A stretch of 64,000 bases of DNA from Chitinophaga pinensis (GTDB lineage Bacteria > Bacteroidota > Bacteroidia > NS11-12g > UBA955): positions 62,001 through 126,000 of the forward strand of contig CAMDAF010000003.1 of the NCBI GenBank assembly GCA_945888525.1, written 5' to 3'. Made by a program: the position numbers and the translations under genes. Positions 1 to 8,873 of this stretch are shown here, one piece after another. The notes beneath the pieces are model-generated. The model made no database searches, had not been told where the DNA came from, and was given only the letters and a program-made list of their open reading frames with translations. Within the stretch, counting starts at the first letter, position 1; the number at the start of each line of letters is the position of its first letter.

Positions 1-746
1 CCCACGAATATTTTGCTGAAGTGCCTGAACTCAATGGAAAAACCTTGAAAAAGAAGCTTTGGCATTGGCTGACACAATGGGGAGTTAAACAAGCAAAGGT
101 TTGCATAACTGTGGGTGCAGAATTGGCCATTGAATTAGAGCGGGTTTATGGCAAACCCTTTGCCTGCGTGCGCAATGTAACAGACGCAAAGCCGCAAGAA
201 GCCGTGCAGGCCTTTGAGGGAAAAACCATTATTTACCAAGGCGCTCTCAATGAAGGACGAGAATTGGAATTGCTCATAGATGCCATGAAAGATTTGCCAG
301 AGTACCATTGCTTAGTGGTGGGTGAAGGCGATTTAAGTAAAGCACTTAGAAAACGTGCAGAAGGCTTTGGCAATATAGAATTTCTTGGTTTGTTAAGTCC
401 TGAGGAATTGAAAAGAATTACCCCGAAGTGCTTTGCAGGATACAATCTGTTAGATGCCAGTGGGAGCTTAAGTTATTACTATTCTTTGAGCAACAAATAC
501 TTCGATTACATACACGCCGCCCTGCCTTCAATTTCTTCTGAATTGCCCGAATACCTTAAGTTAAATGCCCAATGGGAATGTGGTGTTTGCCTTCCAAACA
601 GCAAAGAAGCCTTGGTGAATCTATTAAACTTTTGGAAAAATAACCCTTCAGAATATGCCAAATTAAAAGAAAATACTAAGTTTGCTGCCCAAGAGAACAA
701 CTGGACTCTTGAAAAAGAAACACTTAAAAATCTTTTAACATTCTGA
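1..746 (+). CDS. Glycosyltransferase, GT4-like, 5'-truncated by window edge
   Basis: The frame is open from the window edge (reading HEYFAEVPEL from base 3), so the GTG at base 21 is internal and the true start lies outside. What remains is about the C-terminal two thirds of a GT-B glycosyltransferase. A segment beginning IIYQGALNEGRELELL and a later VVGEGDLSKAL match the donor-nucleotide (Glycos_transf_1) half of family 4 enzymes. It probably transfers a sugar from a nucleotide donor to a surface glycan, acting in the cytoplasm or at the inner membrane. The substrate cannot be read from sequence. Its TGA stop overlaps the start of the next glycosyltransferase, so the two are translationally coupled. 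Confidence 0.8.
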   Translation, partial: HEYFAEVPELNGKTLKKKLWHWLTQWGVKQAKVCITVGAELAIELERVYGKPFACVRNVTDAKPQEAVQAFEGKTIIYQGALNEGRELELLIDAMKDLPEYHCLVVGEGDLSKALRKRAEGFGNIEFLGLLSPEELKRITPKCFAGYNLLDASGSLSYYYSLSNKYFDYIHAALPSISSELPEYLKLNAQWECGVCLPNSKEALVNLLNFWKNNPSEYAKLKENTKFAAQENNWTLEKETLKNLLTF

Positions 747-1864
747 AAAAGCACTTACATATCGTTGCCTTTGATGTACCATTCCCTGCTGATTATGGAG
801 GTGTTATAGATATTTATTATAAGATTAAAAGCCTTAAAGCAGTTGGTATTCAAATAACCTTGCACTGTTTTCAATACGGACGTGAAGAAGCGCCAGAATT
901 GGAAAAACTTTGCAAAAAGGTAATTTACTACAAGCGCAGCAAGTACCGAAATCCTTTTATAGGCAATGTGCCTTATATTGTCTTAACCCGAAACAATGAA
1001 GCGCTTTTAGAGAACCTGTGTAAAGACCAAGCACCCATTCTTTTTGAAGGCATGCACACCACTTTCTTTTTAAACCATAGCCGTTTAAAAGACCGAATTA
1101 AATTGGTGAGAAACCACAACATTGAGCACGACTACTACAAGAACCTTGAGTTGGTGGAGTCCAATTACTTTAAAAAATATTTCTTTCGCAACGAATCAGA
1201 CAACCTAAAACACTACGAAAAGATATTAAAACACGCCAGCAAGGTATTGGCCATTTCGCCTTCAGATAACCAGTACTTAAACAAGAAATACCACAATTCA
1301 ATGCTTGTGCCTGCCTTTCATGCACAAGACGGTGTTAGCAGCAGCAAAGGCACAGGTAAGTTTATTCTCTACCACGGAAACTTGGGTGTAGGTGAAAATA
1401 ATTTTGCTGCCTTGTACTTGGTCAACGACGTGTTTTCAAAACTCGATATTCCTTGTGTTATTGCCGGCAGTAACCCAAGTGATGAATTGAAAAAAGCGCT
1501 TGTAAAATACCCACACATCAAATTGGTGGACAATTGGAACAACGAACAAATAATGGATGCGGTGGCCAAAGCACAAATCAATGTTTTGCCAACCTTTCAA
1601 GGCACTGGAATAAAACTTAAACTCTTAAATGCCTTATACGCTGGACGCTATTGTTTGGTAAATACTCTAATGGTTAAAAACACCACCCTTGAGGTAGCCT
1701 GCATTATTTCTGAGAACGCCGAAGGCATGGTGCTCGATATTAAAAGATATTGGAAAACTCCATTTGGCGAGCGTGAAATTGAAGAGCGAAAAACCGTATT
1801 AGACAAGAGCATATTTAGCAATGATAAAAACGCTCAATTGATTGTGGAAATGCTCGGTTTTTAA
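743..1864 (+). CDS. Glycosyltransferase with apparent CTG start
   Basis: GT-B type glycosyltransferase of about 373 residues. In-frame translation upstream of the first conventional start (TTG at 860) reads LKKHLHIVAFDVPFPADYGG, a typical N-terminus for this family, and the frame is closed by TAA at 725-727. No ATG, GTG or TTG lies between that stop and 860, so the best start is CTG at 743, whose CTGA overlaps the upstream TGA; ATT at 740 is the alternative. Starting at 860 would delete 39 well-formed N-terminal residues. The C-terminal half (ILYHGNLGVGENNFAALYL, then GTGIKLKLLNAL) carries the donor-site fold. It probably acts with the upstream gene in surface glycan synthesis. Confidence 0.75.
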   Translation: MKKHLHIVAFDVPFPADYGGVIDIYYKIKSLKAVGIQITLHCFQYGREEAPELEKLCKKVIYYKRSKYRNPFIGNVPYIVLTRNNEALLENLCKDQAPILFEGMHTTFFLNHSRLKDRIKLVRNHNIEHDYYKNLELVESNYFKKYFFRNESDNLKHYEKILKHASKVLAISPSDNQYLNKKYHNSMLVPAFHAQDGVSSSKGTGKFILYHGNLGVGENNFAALYLVNDVFSKLDIPCVIAGSNPSDELKKALVKYPHIKLVDNWNNEQIMDAVAKAQINVLPTFQGTGIKLKLLNALYAGRYCLVNTLMVKNTTLEVACIISENAEGMVLDIKRYWKTPFGEREIEERKTVLDKSIFSNDKNAQLIVEMLGF

Positions 1865-1899
1865 ATCGGATAAATTGTGTGTAGTATTCGATTTAAGGC

Positions 1900-1931
1900 T
1901 TGGTAAACCATTCAAAAAATAATTACTTTTG
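1900..1931 (+). promoter_or_regulatory. Bacteroidota-type promoter of mutL
   Basis: TACTTTTG at 1924-1931 matches the -7 consensus TAnnTTTG. TTGG at 1900-1903 is a possible -33 element 20 bases upstream. The predicted leader to the mutL ATG is about 30 bases. Confidence 0.5.
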
Positions 1932-1968
1932 TATGCGTGCCTCTATCAGCACAAACAAACCTCATTAA

Positions 1969-3786
1969 ATGGATTGCATCAAACTTTTACCAGACAACAT
2001 AGCCAATCAGATTGCAGCTGGTGAAGTGGTGCAAAGACCCGCTTCGGTGGTTAAAGAACTTTTAGAAAACGCTCTGGATGCAGGTGCCACAGACATTAAA
2101 CTTATTGTTAAAGAAGGTGGCATTTTACTGATACAAACCTTAGATAATGGAGGCGGAATGAGTGTTACCGATTCCCGCATGTGTTGGGAACGGCATGCCA
2201 CTTCAAAGATTAGTGTTGCCGACGATTTGTTTCGTTTGAGAAGTTTTGGTTTTAGGGGTGAGGCCTTGGCATCAATTGCCGCTATTGCCCACGTTGAAAT
2301 GAAAACCAAACGCAAGGAGGATGAGCTCGGCACCTTGGTTAAAATTGAAGGCAGTAAAGTAACCGAGCAAAGTCCGGTAGCTTGCCACAACGGCACGCAA
2401 TTCTCCATTAAAAATTTATTTTACAATGTGCCCGCAAGGCGCAATTTTTTAAAAAGCATACCGGTAGAGCTGCGCCATATTATCGATGAATTTACCCGCG
2501 TGGCCATGCCCCATCCGCAGATTGCTTTTAGCATGGCCCACAACGACAAAGAGGTATTCGATTTAAAACCAGGCTCTGCCTCTCAACGCATCGCAGAACT
2601 CCTAAGCCGGAAAAACGATAAAGATTTCTTGTCGGTTGACGAAAGCCACGACCTGCTTGTGGTTAAAGGTTTTGTGGGCAAACCAGAAACCGCCAAAAAA
2701 ACCAGAGGCGAGCAGTTTTTATTCGTCAACAACCGTTTCATCAAAGACCATTATTTGAACCATGCCATTATGAATGCATACGATCAAATGATTGGAAAGG
2801 ACCAATTTCCTTTGTATGTTTTGTTTTTAGAAATAGAGCCAAGGCGCATTGATGTGAACATTCACCCCACCAAAACTGAAATAAAATTCGACGACGAGCG
2901 CGCCATTTATTCGCTTGTGAAATCTGCTGTGCGCAAGGCCTTAGGCCAATACACAGCCATGCCTGAAATTGAGTTTAGCGACCCTAATGTATTTAACCCT
3001 GTTGGCTTTACAAAACCTCAACATGCAGGCATGAACCTGTCTCAAAGTCCTGAGGTAAAGGTCGACCGCTCATACAATCCATTTAGCAGCAACAGCATGA
3101 ACATTCGCAATGTTCAAAGCAAGCAGTGGGCCGCCATGTTTGGCAATCCTTACCTCGATGAGCAGACACCACAAACCTTGCAAACTTCTGATAAATTTAT
3201 TCCTTTCGAGCAAAAGAAAAACAGAATAGATGACGCCTTTCAATTGCCCGATGGATTTATAGTAGCTAAAAAAGATCACCAATTAATATTGGTCGATCAG
3301 CGTGCTGCCCACGAACGCATCTTGTTTGAAAAGTACGTCCAAAACATCAACAACAGAAAAGCGCCGATACAACAATTGCTGTTTCCGCGCACCATCGAAT
3401 TGTCTAAACACGATTATGCATTGGCCCACGAAATAATGGAAGAGATGCGTGATATTGGCTTTGACGTGGCCGACTTTGGAACCAATTGTTTAATTATAAA
3501 CGGCGTGCCCGCAGAAACGGCCAAAGGCAGTGAAAAAGAACTACTTGAAGGCTTGTTGGAATATTTTAAACACCATGCCAATGAATTTGCCGGCGACAAA
3601 CGCAAAGCCTTGGCTTTAGCCTTGGCACAAAATGAAGCCATACTCAGAAGCAAAACCATGGGGCAAGAAGAATTAATAGGCTTGCTCGAGCGCTTATTTG
3701 CATGTGAAACACCCGGCAGCAGGCCCAACGGAAAACCTGTATTCATAGAATTAAACCAAGAAAAAATTGCACACCTTTTTAGGTAA
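1969..3786 (+). CDS. mutL: DNA mismatch repair protein MutL
   Basis: Matchmaker ATPase of methyl-independent mismatch repair, linking MutS recognition to strand incision. The GHKL ATPase lies at the N-terminus: ANQIAAGEVVQRPASVVKEL, then ENALDAGA with the Mg-binding Asn, DNGGG, and FRGEALASIAA. A transducer domain and a long variable linker (about residues 330-420) follow. The C-terminal dimerisation domain holds DQRAAHERILFE (residues 443-454), which is the endonuclease motif DQHA(x)2E(x)4E with Arg replacing His. The terminal CETPGSRPNGKP lacks the usual Cys-Pro-His pattern. Length (605) is normal. The rhomboid gene follows after 5 bases, suggesting an operon. Confidence 0.96.
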   Translation: MDCIKLLPDNIANQIAAGEVVQRPASVVKELLENALDAGATDIKLIVKEGGILLIQTLDNGGGMSVTDSRMCWERHATSKISVADDLFRLRSFGFRGEALASIAAIAHVEMKTKRKEDELGTLVKIEGSKVTEQSPVACHNGTQFSIKNLFYNVPARRNFLKSIPVELRHIIDEFTRVAMPHPQIAFSMAHNDKEVFDLKPGSASQRIAELLSRKNDKDFLSVDESHDLLVVKGFVGKPETAKKTRGEQFLFVNNRFIKDHYLNHAIMNAYDQMIGKDQFPLYVLFLEIEPRRIDVNIHPTKTEIKFDDERAIYSLVKSAVRKALGQYTAMPEIEFSDPNVFNPVGFTKPQHAGMNLSQSPEVKVDRSYNPFSSNSMNIRNVQSKQWAAMFGNPYLDEQTPQTLQTSDKFIPFEQKKNRIDDAFQLPDGFIVAKKDHQLILVDQRAAHERILFEKYVQNINNRKAPIQQLLFPRTIELSKHDYALAHEIMEEMRDIGFDVADFGTNCLIINGVPAETAKGSEKELLEGLLEYFKHHANEFAGDKRKALALALAQNEAILRSKTMGQEELIGLLERLFACETPGSRPNGKPVFIELNQEKIAHLFR

Positions 3787-3791
3787 TACAC

Positions 3792-4532
3792 ATGAATAGA
3801 ATTGAAATAACCCCAGTCATTAAACAAATACTCATCGCTTGCGTGGTTTTGTTTTTGGGCAGCTATCTTTTAGAATCAAGAAATGTATACGATTTGAATG
3901 GCTTATTGGCCATGCACTTCCCAAATTCACCATTGTTTAAGCCATGGCAAATTATCACCCACATGTTTATGCATGGTGGCATCGCCCATTTGGCGTTTAA
4001 CATGTTTGCTTTGGTGTCCATGGGTGTGATTATTGAAAAAGTAATGGGTGGTCAACGTTTTTTCAAATTGTACTTTTATTCAGGTTTGGGTGCCATTGCC
4101 TTGCACTTAGGCATACAGGTTTTTCAGGTATATAGCATAACAGGTTTGTGGTTTCCTAGCATGTCTGATATGGGCTTAAAAATTGATGGTGAACAAATCT
4201 TCTCTAACGGTTCAGTTATTACCAGCAAAGAAGACTTAAATAAATCGGGTGGTATTTATTTCCAAACTTTATTGGGTGCCAGTGGTGCCATATATGGTGT
4301 GGTAGTAGCCTTTGCCTTTTTGTTTCCCAACACCGAATTAATGTTGATGTTTATTCCCTATCCCATCAAAGCAAAGTATCTTGTGCCAGGCTTAATTGCC
4401 GTCGATTTAGTTTTTGGTATCAGCAATTTCAGTGGCGATTCAATTGCCCACTTTGCCCATATTGGTGGTGCCATTACTGGTTTAATCTTGGTATACTTCT
4501 GGCGCAAGAAGGACAGAAGTCATTTTTGGTAA
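3792..4532 (+). CDS. Rhomboid family intramembrane serine protease
   Basis: Polytopic inner-membrane protein of 246 residues with the rhomboid signature. HGGIAHLAFNMFAL supplies the conserved HxxxN helix, GASG contains the catalytic Ser164, and AHIGG contains the catalytic His223, so the Ser-His dyad is intact. Such enzymes cleave transmembrane segments within the bilayer. Between the His-rich helix and the Ser motif lies a loop of about 50 residues, longer than in minimal rhomboids. The gene starts 5 bases after mutL and is probably cotranscribed; the substrate is unknown. Confidence 0.92.
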   Translation: MNRIEITPVIKQILIACVVLFLGSYLLESRNVYDLNGLLAMHFPNSPLFKPWQIITHMFMHGGIAHLAFNMFALVSMGVIIEKVMGGQRFFKLYFYSGLGAIALHLGIQVFQVYSITGLWFPSMSDMGLKIDGEQIFSNGSVITSKEDLNKSGGIYFQTLLGASGAIYGVVVAFAFLFPNTELMLMFIPYPIKAKYLVPGLIAVDLVFGISNFSGDSIAHFAHIGGAITGLILVYFWRKKDRSHFW

Positions 4533-4554
4533 TACAAAAATGAATTTATAATGC

Positions 4555-4995
4555 TTAGCAATCCACCTTACCCACCCTGTTTTGGTGTCTTCCACCTTCA
4601 AACTCGGCGTTTAGGTAGGCGTCTACAATTTCTTTTGCGGTTTGCTCAGAAATAAAACGGGCAGGCAAACATAAAATATTGGCATTGTTGTGTTGACGGG
4701 CCAAAGCACCTAGCTCAGGCAACCAACACAAAGCTGCACGGATACCTTGGTGTTTGTTGGCGGTTAAACAAACCCCATTGCCACTACCGCAAATCAATAT
4801 GCCCAAAGAATTGGCATCACTAAGTACTGCATTGGCCACCGGATGGGCAACATCTGGATAGTCCATAGAATCGGTGTTGTGGGTACCGAAATCTTGCATC
4901 GAATAACCTTGCGCTTCAAGGTAAGATTTGATGCTTGCTTTAAGTTCTACACCAGCGTGGTCAGAACCGATTTGAATATTGATGGATTTATGCAT
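4555..4995 (-). CDS. rpiB: Ribose-5-phosphate isomerase B
   Basis: RpiB/LacAB-family sugar phosphate isomerase that interconverts ribose 5-phosphate and ribulose 5-phosphate in the non-oxidative pentose phosphate pathway. IGSDHAG near the N-terminus, DYPD in the middle, and ICGSGNGVCLTANK with the catalytic Cys are all present. I chose the ATG at 4995 (146 residues) because it places the IGSDHAG strand at the normal distance and overlaps the tatC stop by only 8 bases. The upstream ATG at 5022 would add nine Lys-rich residues inside tatC. Confidence 0.93.
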   Translation of the reverse strand: MHKSINIQIGSDHAGVELKASIKSYLEAQGYSMQDFGTHNTDSMDYPDVAHPVANAVLSDANSLGILICGSGNGVCLTANKHQGIRAALCWLPELGALARQHNNANILCLPARFISEQTAKEIVDAYLNAEFEGGRHQNRVGKVDC

Positions 4996-5821
4996 TTTCG
5001 ATTTCTTTTTGTTTTTCGACACGCTTTACAATTAGTATACCTAATTCGAAAAGCGAATACAATGGAACAGTTAAGGTAATTTGACTCACCACATCAGGAG
5101 GTGTGGCAATAGCAGCTACTATAAGGATAACCACAAATGAATGTTTGCGGTATTTCTTTAAAAATTCGGATGATATAATGCCAATTCTTGCCAAGAAATA
5201 CATCACTATTGGCAATTCGAAAATTAGGCCAGTGCCCAAGACTATTAAACTTAAAAATGATACGATGCTCGAAACCGTGTACTTGTTTTCAATCATCGGA
5301 CTTAATGTATAATTGCTTAAGAAATTAACTGAAATCGGGCACAACACAAAGTAGCCAAAACACACACCGGTCATAAATAAGAAGGTGGTATAAAATGTAA
5401 ATCCTCTGGTTTTGGCGCGTTCTTTAAGGGTTAAGGCTGGTCTTAAAAACTTCCACAATTGCCAAACCAAATAAGGCATAGAAAGTATGATTCCAGTAAG
5501 AAAGGCCAAGCGAAATGAAATCATAAACTGACCTGACATTTCCAAATTTACCAGTACAATGTCTAAGTTTTTGATGCAAAATTGGTTGTTGCCATATAGG
5601 TAATGTGACAAATCACATAAAAGTCGGTAAGAGATAAAATCATTTTTAAGTGGTCCTAAAATAACTTGATCAAAAATATACTCAATGTAAACAAAACCAA
5701 CAATGGTAAAAAGAGCTACTGATACCGCACTGCGAAACAAATGCTTGCGCAAGGTTTCGAGGTGGTCAAAAAATGACATTTCCTTATCTTCCGAATGGTC
5801 CTGCTCCTGGTCTAATGCCAT
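4988..5821 (-). CDS. tatC: Sec-independent protein translocase TatC
   Basis: Core subunit of the twin-arginine translocase, which recognises RR signal peptides and exports folded proteins across the inner membrane. The N-terminal MSFFDHLETLRKHLFRS is the conserved TatC cytoplasmic motif, followed by six predicted membrane helices. The middle segment MPYLVWQLWKFLRPAL is typical. The start is the ATG at 5821 (MALDQ); the longer frame to 5878 would run back into fabG and add an atypical hydrophobic tail. It sits between fabG and rpiB in a minus-strand group. No tatA gene is visible nearby. Confidence 0.94.
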   Translation of the reverse strand: MALDQEQDHSEDKEMSFFDHLETLRKHLFRSAVSVALFTIVGFVYIEYIFDQVILGPLKNDFISYRLLCDLSHYLYGNNQFCIKNLDIVLVNLEMSGQFMISFRLAFLTGIILSMPYLVWQLWKFLRPALTLKERAKTRGFTFYTTFLFMTGVCFGYFVLCPISVNFLSNYTLSPMIENKYTVSSIVSFLSLIVLGTGLIFELPIVMYFLARIGIISSEFLKKYRKHSFVVILIVAAIATPPDVVSQITLTVPLYSLFELGILIVKRVEKQKEIENA

Positions 5822-5856
5822 TGATGCGTATATTTTTTTAATTAAAATGTAAAGAC

Positions 5857-6600
5857 TTAAACCACCATGCCACCGCAAACGTTTATGGTTTGACCAGTAA
5901 TATAGGTACTCATATCAGAAGCTAAAAACAAACAAGCATTTGCAACATCATCGGTAGAACCACCGCGCTTCAACGGAATGGTGTCTATCCATTGCTTTTT
6001 AACTTCAGCATCTAAACTTGCAGTCATTTCGGTTTCAATAAAACCTGGAGCAATGGCATTGCAACGCACATTTCTACTGCCCAATTCTTTGGCCATCGAT
6101 TTGGTAAATCCTATCATACCAGCTTTAGAAGCTGCATAGTTGGATTGCCCGGCATTACCCGTTAATCCAACAATTGAAGACATATTGATGATACTTCCCG
6201 CTCTATTTTTTAAGAAGGTCTTTAAACACGCTTTGGTTAAGTTGAAGGTTGATTTCAAATTGGTGTTCATTACATCGTCCCATTGCTCTTCGGACATACG
6301 CATTAAGAGTGTGTCGCGGGTAATCCCCGCATTGTTAATCAAAACATCAATGCTGCCAAAATCAGCAACAACTTGATCGGCCAGTGCCATAGCCGCATTG
6401 TAATCGGCCGCATCGCTTTGATAGCCTTTAACCTTTACGCCATATTTAGCTGATAATTCTTCTTCGAAAGCTTTTGCTTTTTCAACAGAACTCGCAAAAG
6501 TAAAGGCTATGTTTGAACCATTTTTAGCAAATACTTCAGCAATTCCTTTGCCGATTCCTCTGCTTGCTCCTGTAATCAGTGATGTTTTTCCTATTAACAT
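5857..6600 (-). CDS. fabG: 3-oxoacyl-ACP reductase FabG
   Basis: Short-chain dehydrogenase that reduces 3-oxoacyl-ACP with NADPH in fatty-acid elongation. TGASRGIGKG is the Rossmann glycine motif, NNAG the structural motif, and SSIVG with YAASKAG supplies the catalytic Ser, Tyr and Lys. The C-terminal ITGQTINVCGGM is characteristic of FabG. The start is the ATG at 6600; a TTG two codons upstream is less likely. Length 247 is typical. Confidence 0.93.
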   Translation of the reverse strand: MLIGKTSLITGASRGIGKGIAEVFAKNGSNIAFTFASSVEKAKAFEEELSAKYGVKVKGYQSDAADYNAAMALADQVVADFGSIDVLINNAGITRDTLLMRMSEEQWDDVMNTNLKSTFNLTKACLKTFLKNRAGSIINMSSIVGLTGNAGQSNYAASKAGMIGFTKSMAKELGSRNVRCNAIAPGFIETEMTASLDAEVKKQWIDTIPLKRGGSTDDVANACLFLASDMSTYITGQTINVCGGMVV

Positions 6601-6676
6601 ATACAATTTGATGTAGGGGCGAAATTAAATAAAATTATTGGGTATTTGAAGGCAAAGTATCAGAGAATTACTTTTC

Positions 6677-7099
6677 TTATAAGACCAATTTCATGGCGAA
6701 ATGTCTAATACCTGCCTCGTCAAATTCTGGCCCATAGGCCACAAATCCATATTTTTCATAAAATGGAATGGCATGCATTTGCGCATGCATCATCACTTTT
6801 TCAGCGTAAGGCAAATCGGCCAATACTGCTTTCACCAAGGCCGCTCCTACCCCACTTTTTCTGTATTTGGCATCAACTGCAAAACGCTCCAACTTAATAA
6901 TACCTTGCTCTTTGAAACGCCAACGGGCAGTTCCACAGGCTTCCCCATCTACAGTTGCTAGAAAATGAGTGCACTTATGGTCATCATCGTCATACTCCTC
7001 ACTTGAATCGACTATTTGCTCTATTACAAAGACACGGCGTCTTACCTCAAATGCTTTTTCTAGATCTTCTTTATTTTTTATTTTATTTACACTAAGCAT
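6677..7099 (-). CDS. GNAT family N-acetyltransferase, YjcF-like
   Basis: A 140-residue acetyl-CoA-dependent acyltransferase. VRRRVFVIEQ at the N-terminus is typical of the ElaA/YjcF branch. The acetyl-CoA binding loop reads VDAKYRKSGVGAALV (motif A), and FYEKYGF is motif B. The physiological substrate is unknown. The start overlaps the end of the upstream HExxH membrane protein gene by 8 bases, so the two are probably cotranslated. Confidence 0.88.
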   Translation of the reverse strand: MLSVNKIKNKEDLEKAFEVRRRVFVIEQIVDSSEEYDDDDHKCTHFLATVDGEACGTARWRFKEQGIIKLERFAVDAKYRKSGVGAALVKAVLADLPYAEKVMMHAQMHAIPFYEKYGFVAYGPEFDEAGIRHFAMKLVL

Positions 7100-7460
7100 G
7101 TTTCTTGATTTTAAGTTTAAAGTATTTCCAATTGGAAAAATAGGGTCTATTTTTTAAATAGCCCATATTCCTTTCCTGCTCGTAGGCTTCCATTTCAAAA
7201 CTGATGTTTCGGTAAGCTATTTCATGTTTGAATTTACAACCAAACATACCAACCCAATATTCAATAAAATACCAAATATAAAATGGAAGTATCAGCAACT
7301 CGATTTGTTGTCTGTGGTGAATCTTTTCGTGGTTTTGAATCACTGTATTCTCGCTGGTCTTTTTGTTTCTATATATTACTACAGGCCAAAGGGCCATAGC
7401 CAATACATTTTTATTGTTAAAGGTGAGAATAGAAAGAAGGAATGAACTGACAATACGCAT
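7092..7460 (-). CDS. Small membrane protein with HExxH motif
   Basis: A 122-residue protein that I do not recognise as a named family. It carries NHEKIHHRQQIELL, an HExxH zinc-protease-like motif, directly followed by a strongly hydrophobic segment LLILPFYIWYFIEYWVGMFG. About 25 residues later comes SFEMEAYEQE, whose glutamates could complete a gluzincin-like site. I infer a possible membrane-bound metalloprotease fold, but activity is unproven. The ATG at 7460 overlaps the preceding gene's TGA as TGATG, and the end overlaps the GNAT gene, so the three are one transcription unit. Confidence 0.7.
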   Translation of the reverse strand: MRIVSSFLLSILTFNNKNVLAMALWPVVIYRNKKTSENTVIQNHEKIHHRQQIELLILPFYIWYFIEYWVGMFGCKFKHEIAYRNISFEMEAYEQERNMGYLKNRPYFSNWKYFKLKIKKHA

Positions 7461-8827
7461 CAACCATTGCCATTATTTTGTTCTGCTTCCTTGCGCTTGC
7501 GCTCTTCTTCCTCTCTGCGCTTGCGGCGCTCTTCGCGCTCTTTCTCTATCATCATTTGAAGCTTCTCTTCTTCAGTCAGTTCTTTTTCAGGTAAACCATT
7601 TTTAACGTTTAGCTCCATTTGTTTTTTCTGAATGGAGTCTTTCAAAATTAAAATCTGTTTTTTCAAACTGTCAGTCTCACTTTGGTGAGCAAGTTGATTG
7701 GCTTTTAGGAGCGTTATTTCATTTGTTGCACGGTCCAAAGCTTTTGTCAAATCTTTGGTCTCCATAAACAAACTGCTGTTCTCTTCATTTAAGACTTTAT
7801 TTGTCTTTTCTAAAGCATCCAAACTTACTTTTTGATTGCTCACCATGTTGGTTAAGTTGATTACAATATCACCGTCATTTCCTTTTTCAACCCCTGTTTT
7901 AAAATCATTCAGAGCTTTAATCTCCTCCTCCATTCCCATTACTTTTATTTGAAGGTCGTTGTTTTCTTCTTCCAAAACGGTCACCTTAGCCAACAAACGG
8001 TTTCTTAAATTATTGGCGGCAGTATCGCTGCCAGATTTTCCAAAGCCACCCGATTCACAAAGTTTCAGTTTGGTTTTGTAATCGTCAATATCCTTATCCC
8101 TTTTGTTGATTTGCTCTTTCAATTTTAAAATGATTTGGGTAAAAGCTTGCTCCTCACCTTTTGCATCTTTAATTTCAAAGTTTAACAATTCGGTTTTGTC
8201 TTCTCCTAAAACTTTTAAGAAATCAAACTTAACCTTACTATCTGCACCTACATATATACCAATCTTACCCTTGTTCAATTCAATATCGGTAAAGGTTTGA
8301 ACAAATTTACCATTGATGTATAGGTCGTATACTTTATCGTAGGTCTTTATCGTAATTTGATTTTCTGTTTTGGTAATGGCCGCAGTGGCTTTTTGCCATC
8401 CATCTCCGTTTGAATTTAAAGGAACTTGTTTGTCTTTATAAACGCGAACAATTCGGTATTGTTTCTTCTGGTTAATTTCCACCAACAAACCGCCACCAGT
8501 TTCCGAGTTGGCCATCAATAAAACACCTGCACTTTGTTTGCCATTGTCATGTTGAGCAAACACCAAACCTGCTTCTACTTGAAATGCAGTATATTCCTCA
8601 GACTTATTAGGGAATAAATAATACCCTGACTTTTTTGATTTACGGTACAATTCAAAAAAGCCATTTTGGGCAATAAAAAGATTGTCGGCATTAAATGTGC
8701 TGTTCCAATTTTTATCTGCTTGATCAAATTGATCGTTAAGCAATAATTTGGAAAAATCTTTATTGACCTCTTGAGCCTGCGCAAAAAATCCGCAACTAAG
8801 CACCCAAATTACAATTAATTTCTTCAT
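7460..8827 (-). CDS. Secreted protein: concanavalin-like N-domain plus coiled coil
   Basis: A 455-residue exported protein of unknown function. An N-terminal signal peptide (MKKLIVIWVLSCGFFAQAQ) is followed, to about residue 215, by a beta-rich domain resembling LamG or DUF1080 concanavalin folds (DKVYDLYINGKFV, GKIGIYVGADSKVKFD). A long coiled coil follows to about residue 430, ending in an Arg/Glu-rich tail (KEREERRKRREEEERKRKE). It may be a periplasmic structural or tethering protein; no catalytic motif is seen. I prefer the ATG at 8827 for a standard signal peptide; an ATG at 8842 would add five residues. Confidence 0.75.
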   Translation of the reverse strand: MKKLIVIWVLSCGFFAQAQEVNKDFSKLLLNDQFDQADKNWNSTFNADNLFIAQNGFFELYRKSKKSGYYLFPNKSEEYTAFQVEAGLVFAQHDNGKQSAGVLLMANSETGGGLLVEINQKKQYRIVRVYKDKQVPLNSNGDGWQKATAAITKTENQITIKTYDKVYDLYINGKFVQTFTDIELNKGKIGIYVGADSKVKFDFLKVLGEDKTELLNFEIKDAKGEEQAFTQIILKLKEQINKRDKDIDDYKTKLKLCESGGFGKSGSDTAANNLRNRLLAKVTVLEEENNDLQIKVMGMEEEIKALNDFKTGVEKGNDGDIVINLTNMVSNQKVSLDALEKTNKVLNEENSSLFMETKDLTKALDRATNEITLLKANQLAHQSETDSLKKQILILKDSIQKKQMELNVKNGLPEKELTEEEKLQMMIEKEREERRKRREEEERKRKEAEQNNGNG

Positions 8828-8850
8828 CTTTGCATTGGCCATTATAAAGG

Positions 8851-8858
8851 CAAAATTA
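8851..8858 (-). promoter_or_regulatory. -7 element upstream of coiled-coil protein operon
   Basis: TAATTTTG on the minus strand matches TAnnTTTG. Predicted transcription begins near 8846, giving a leader of about 4 bases to the ATG at 8842 or 19 bases to the ATG at 8827. Confidence 0.45.
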
Positions 8859-8873
8859 ATACAAATTACGTAA

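Noticed and set aside
2007-2408. Minus-strand ORF of 133 residues opposite mutL
   Set aside because: It is a Ser-rich shadow of the conserved mutL ATPase region; codon constraints of mutL explain its open frame.
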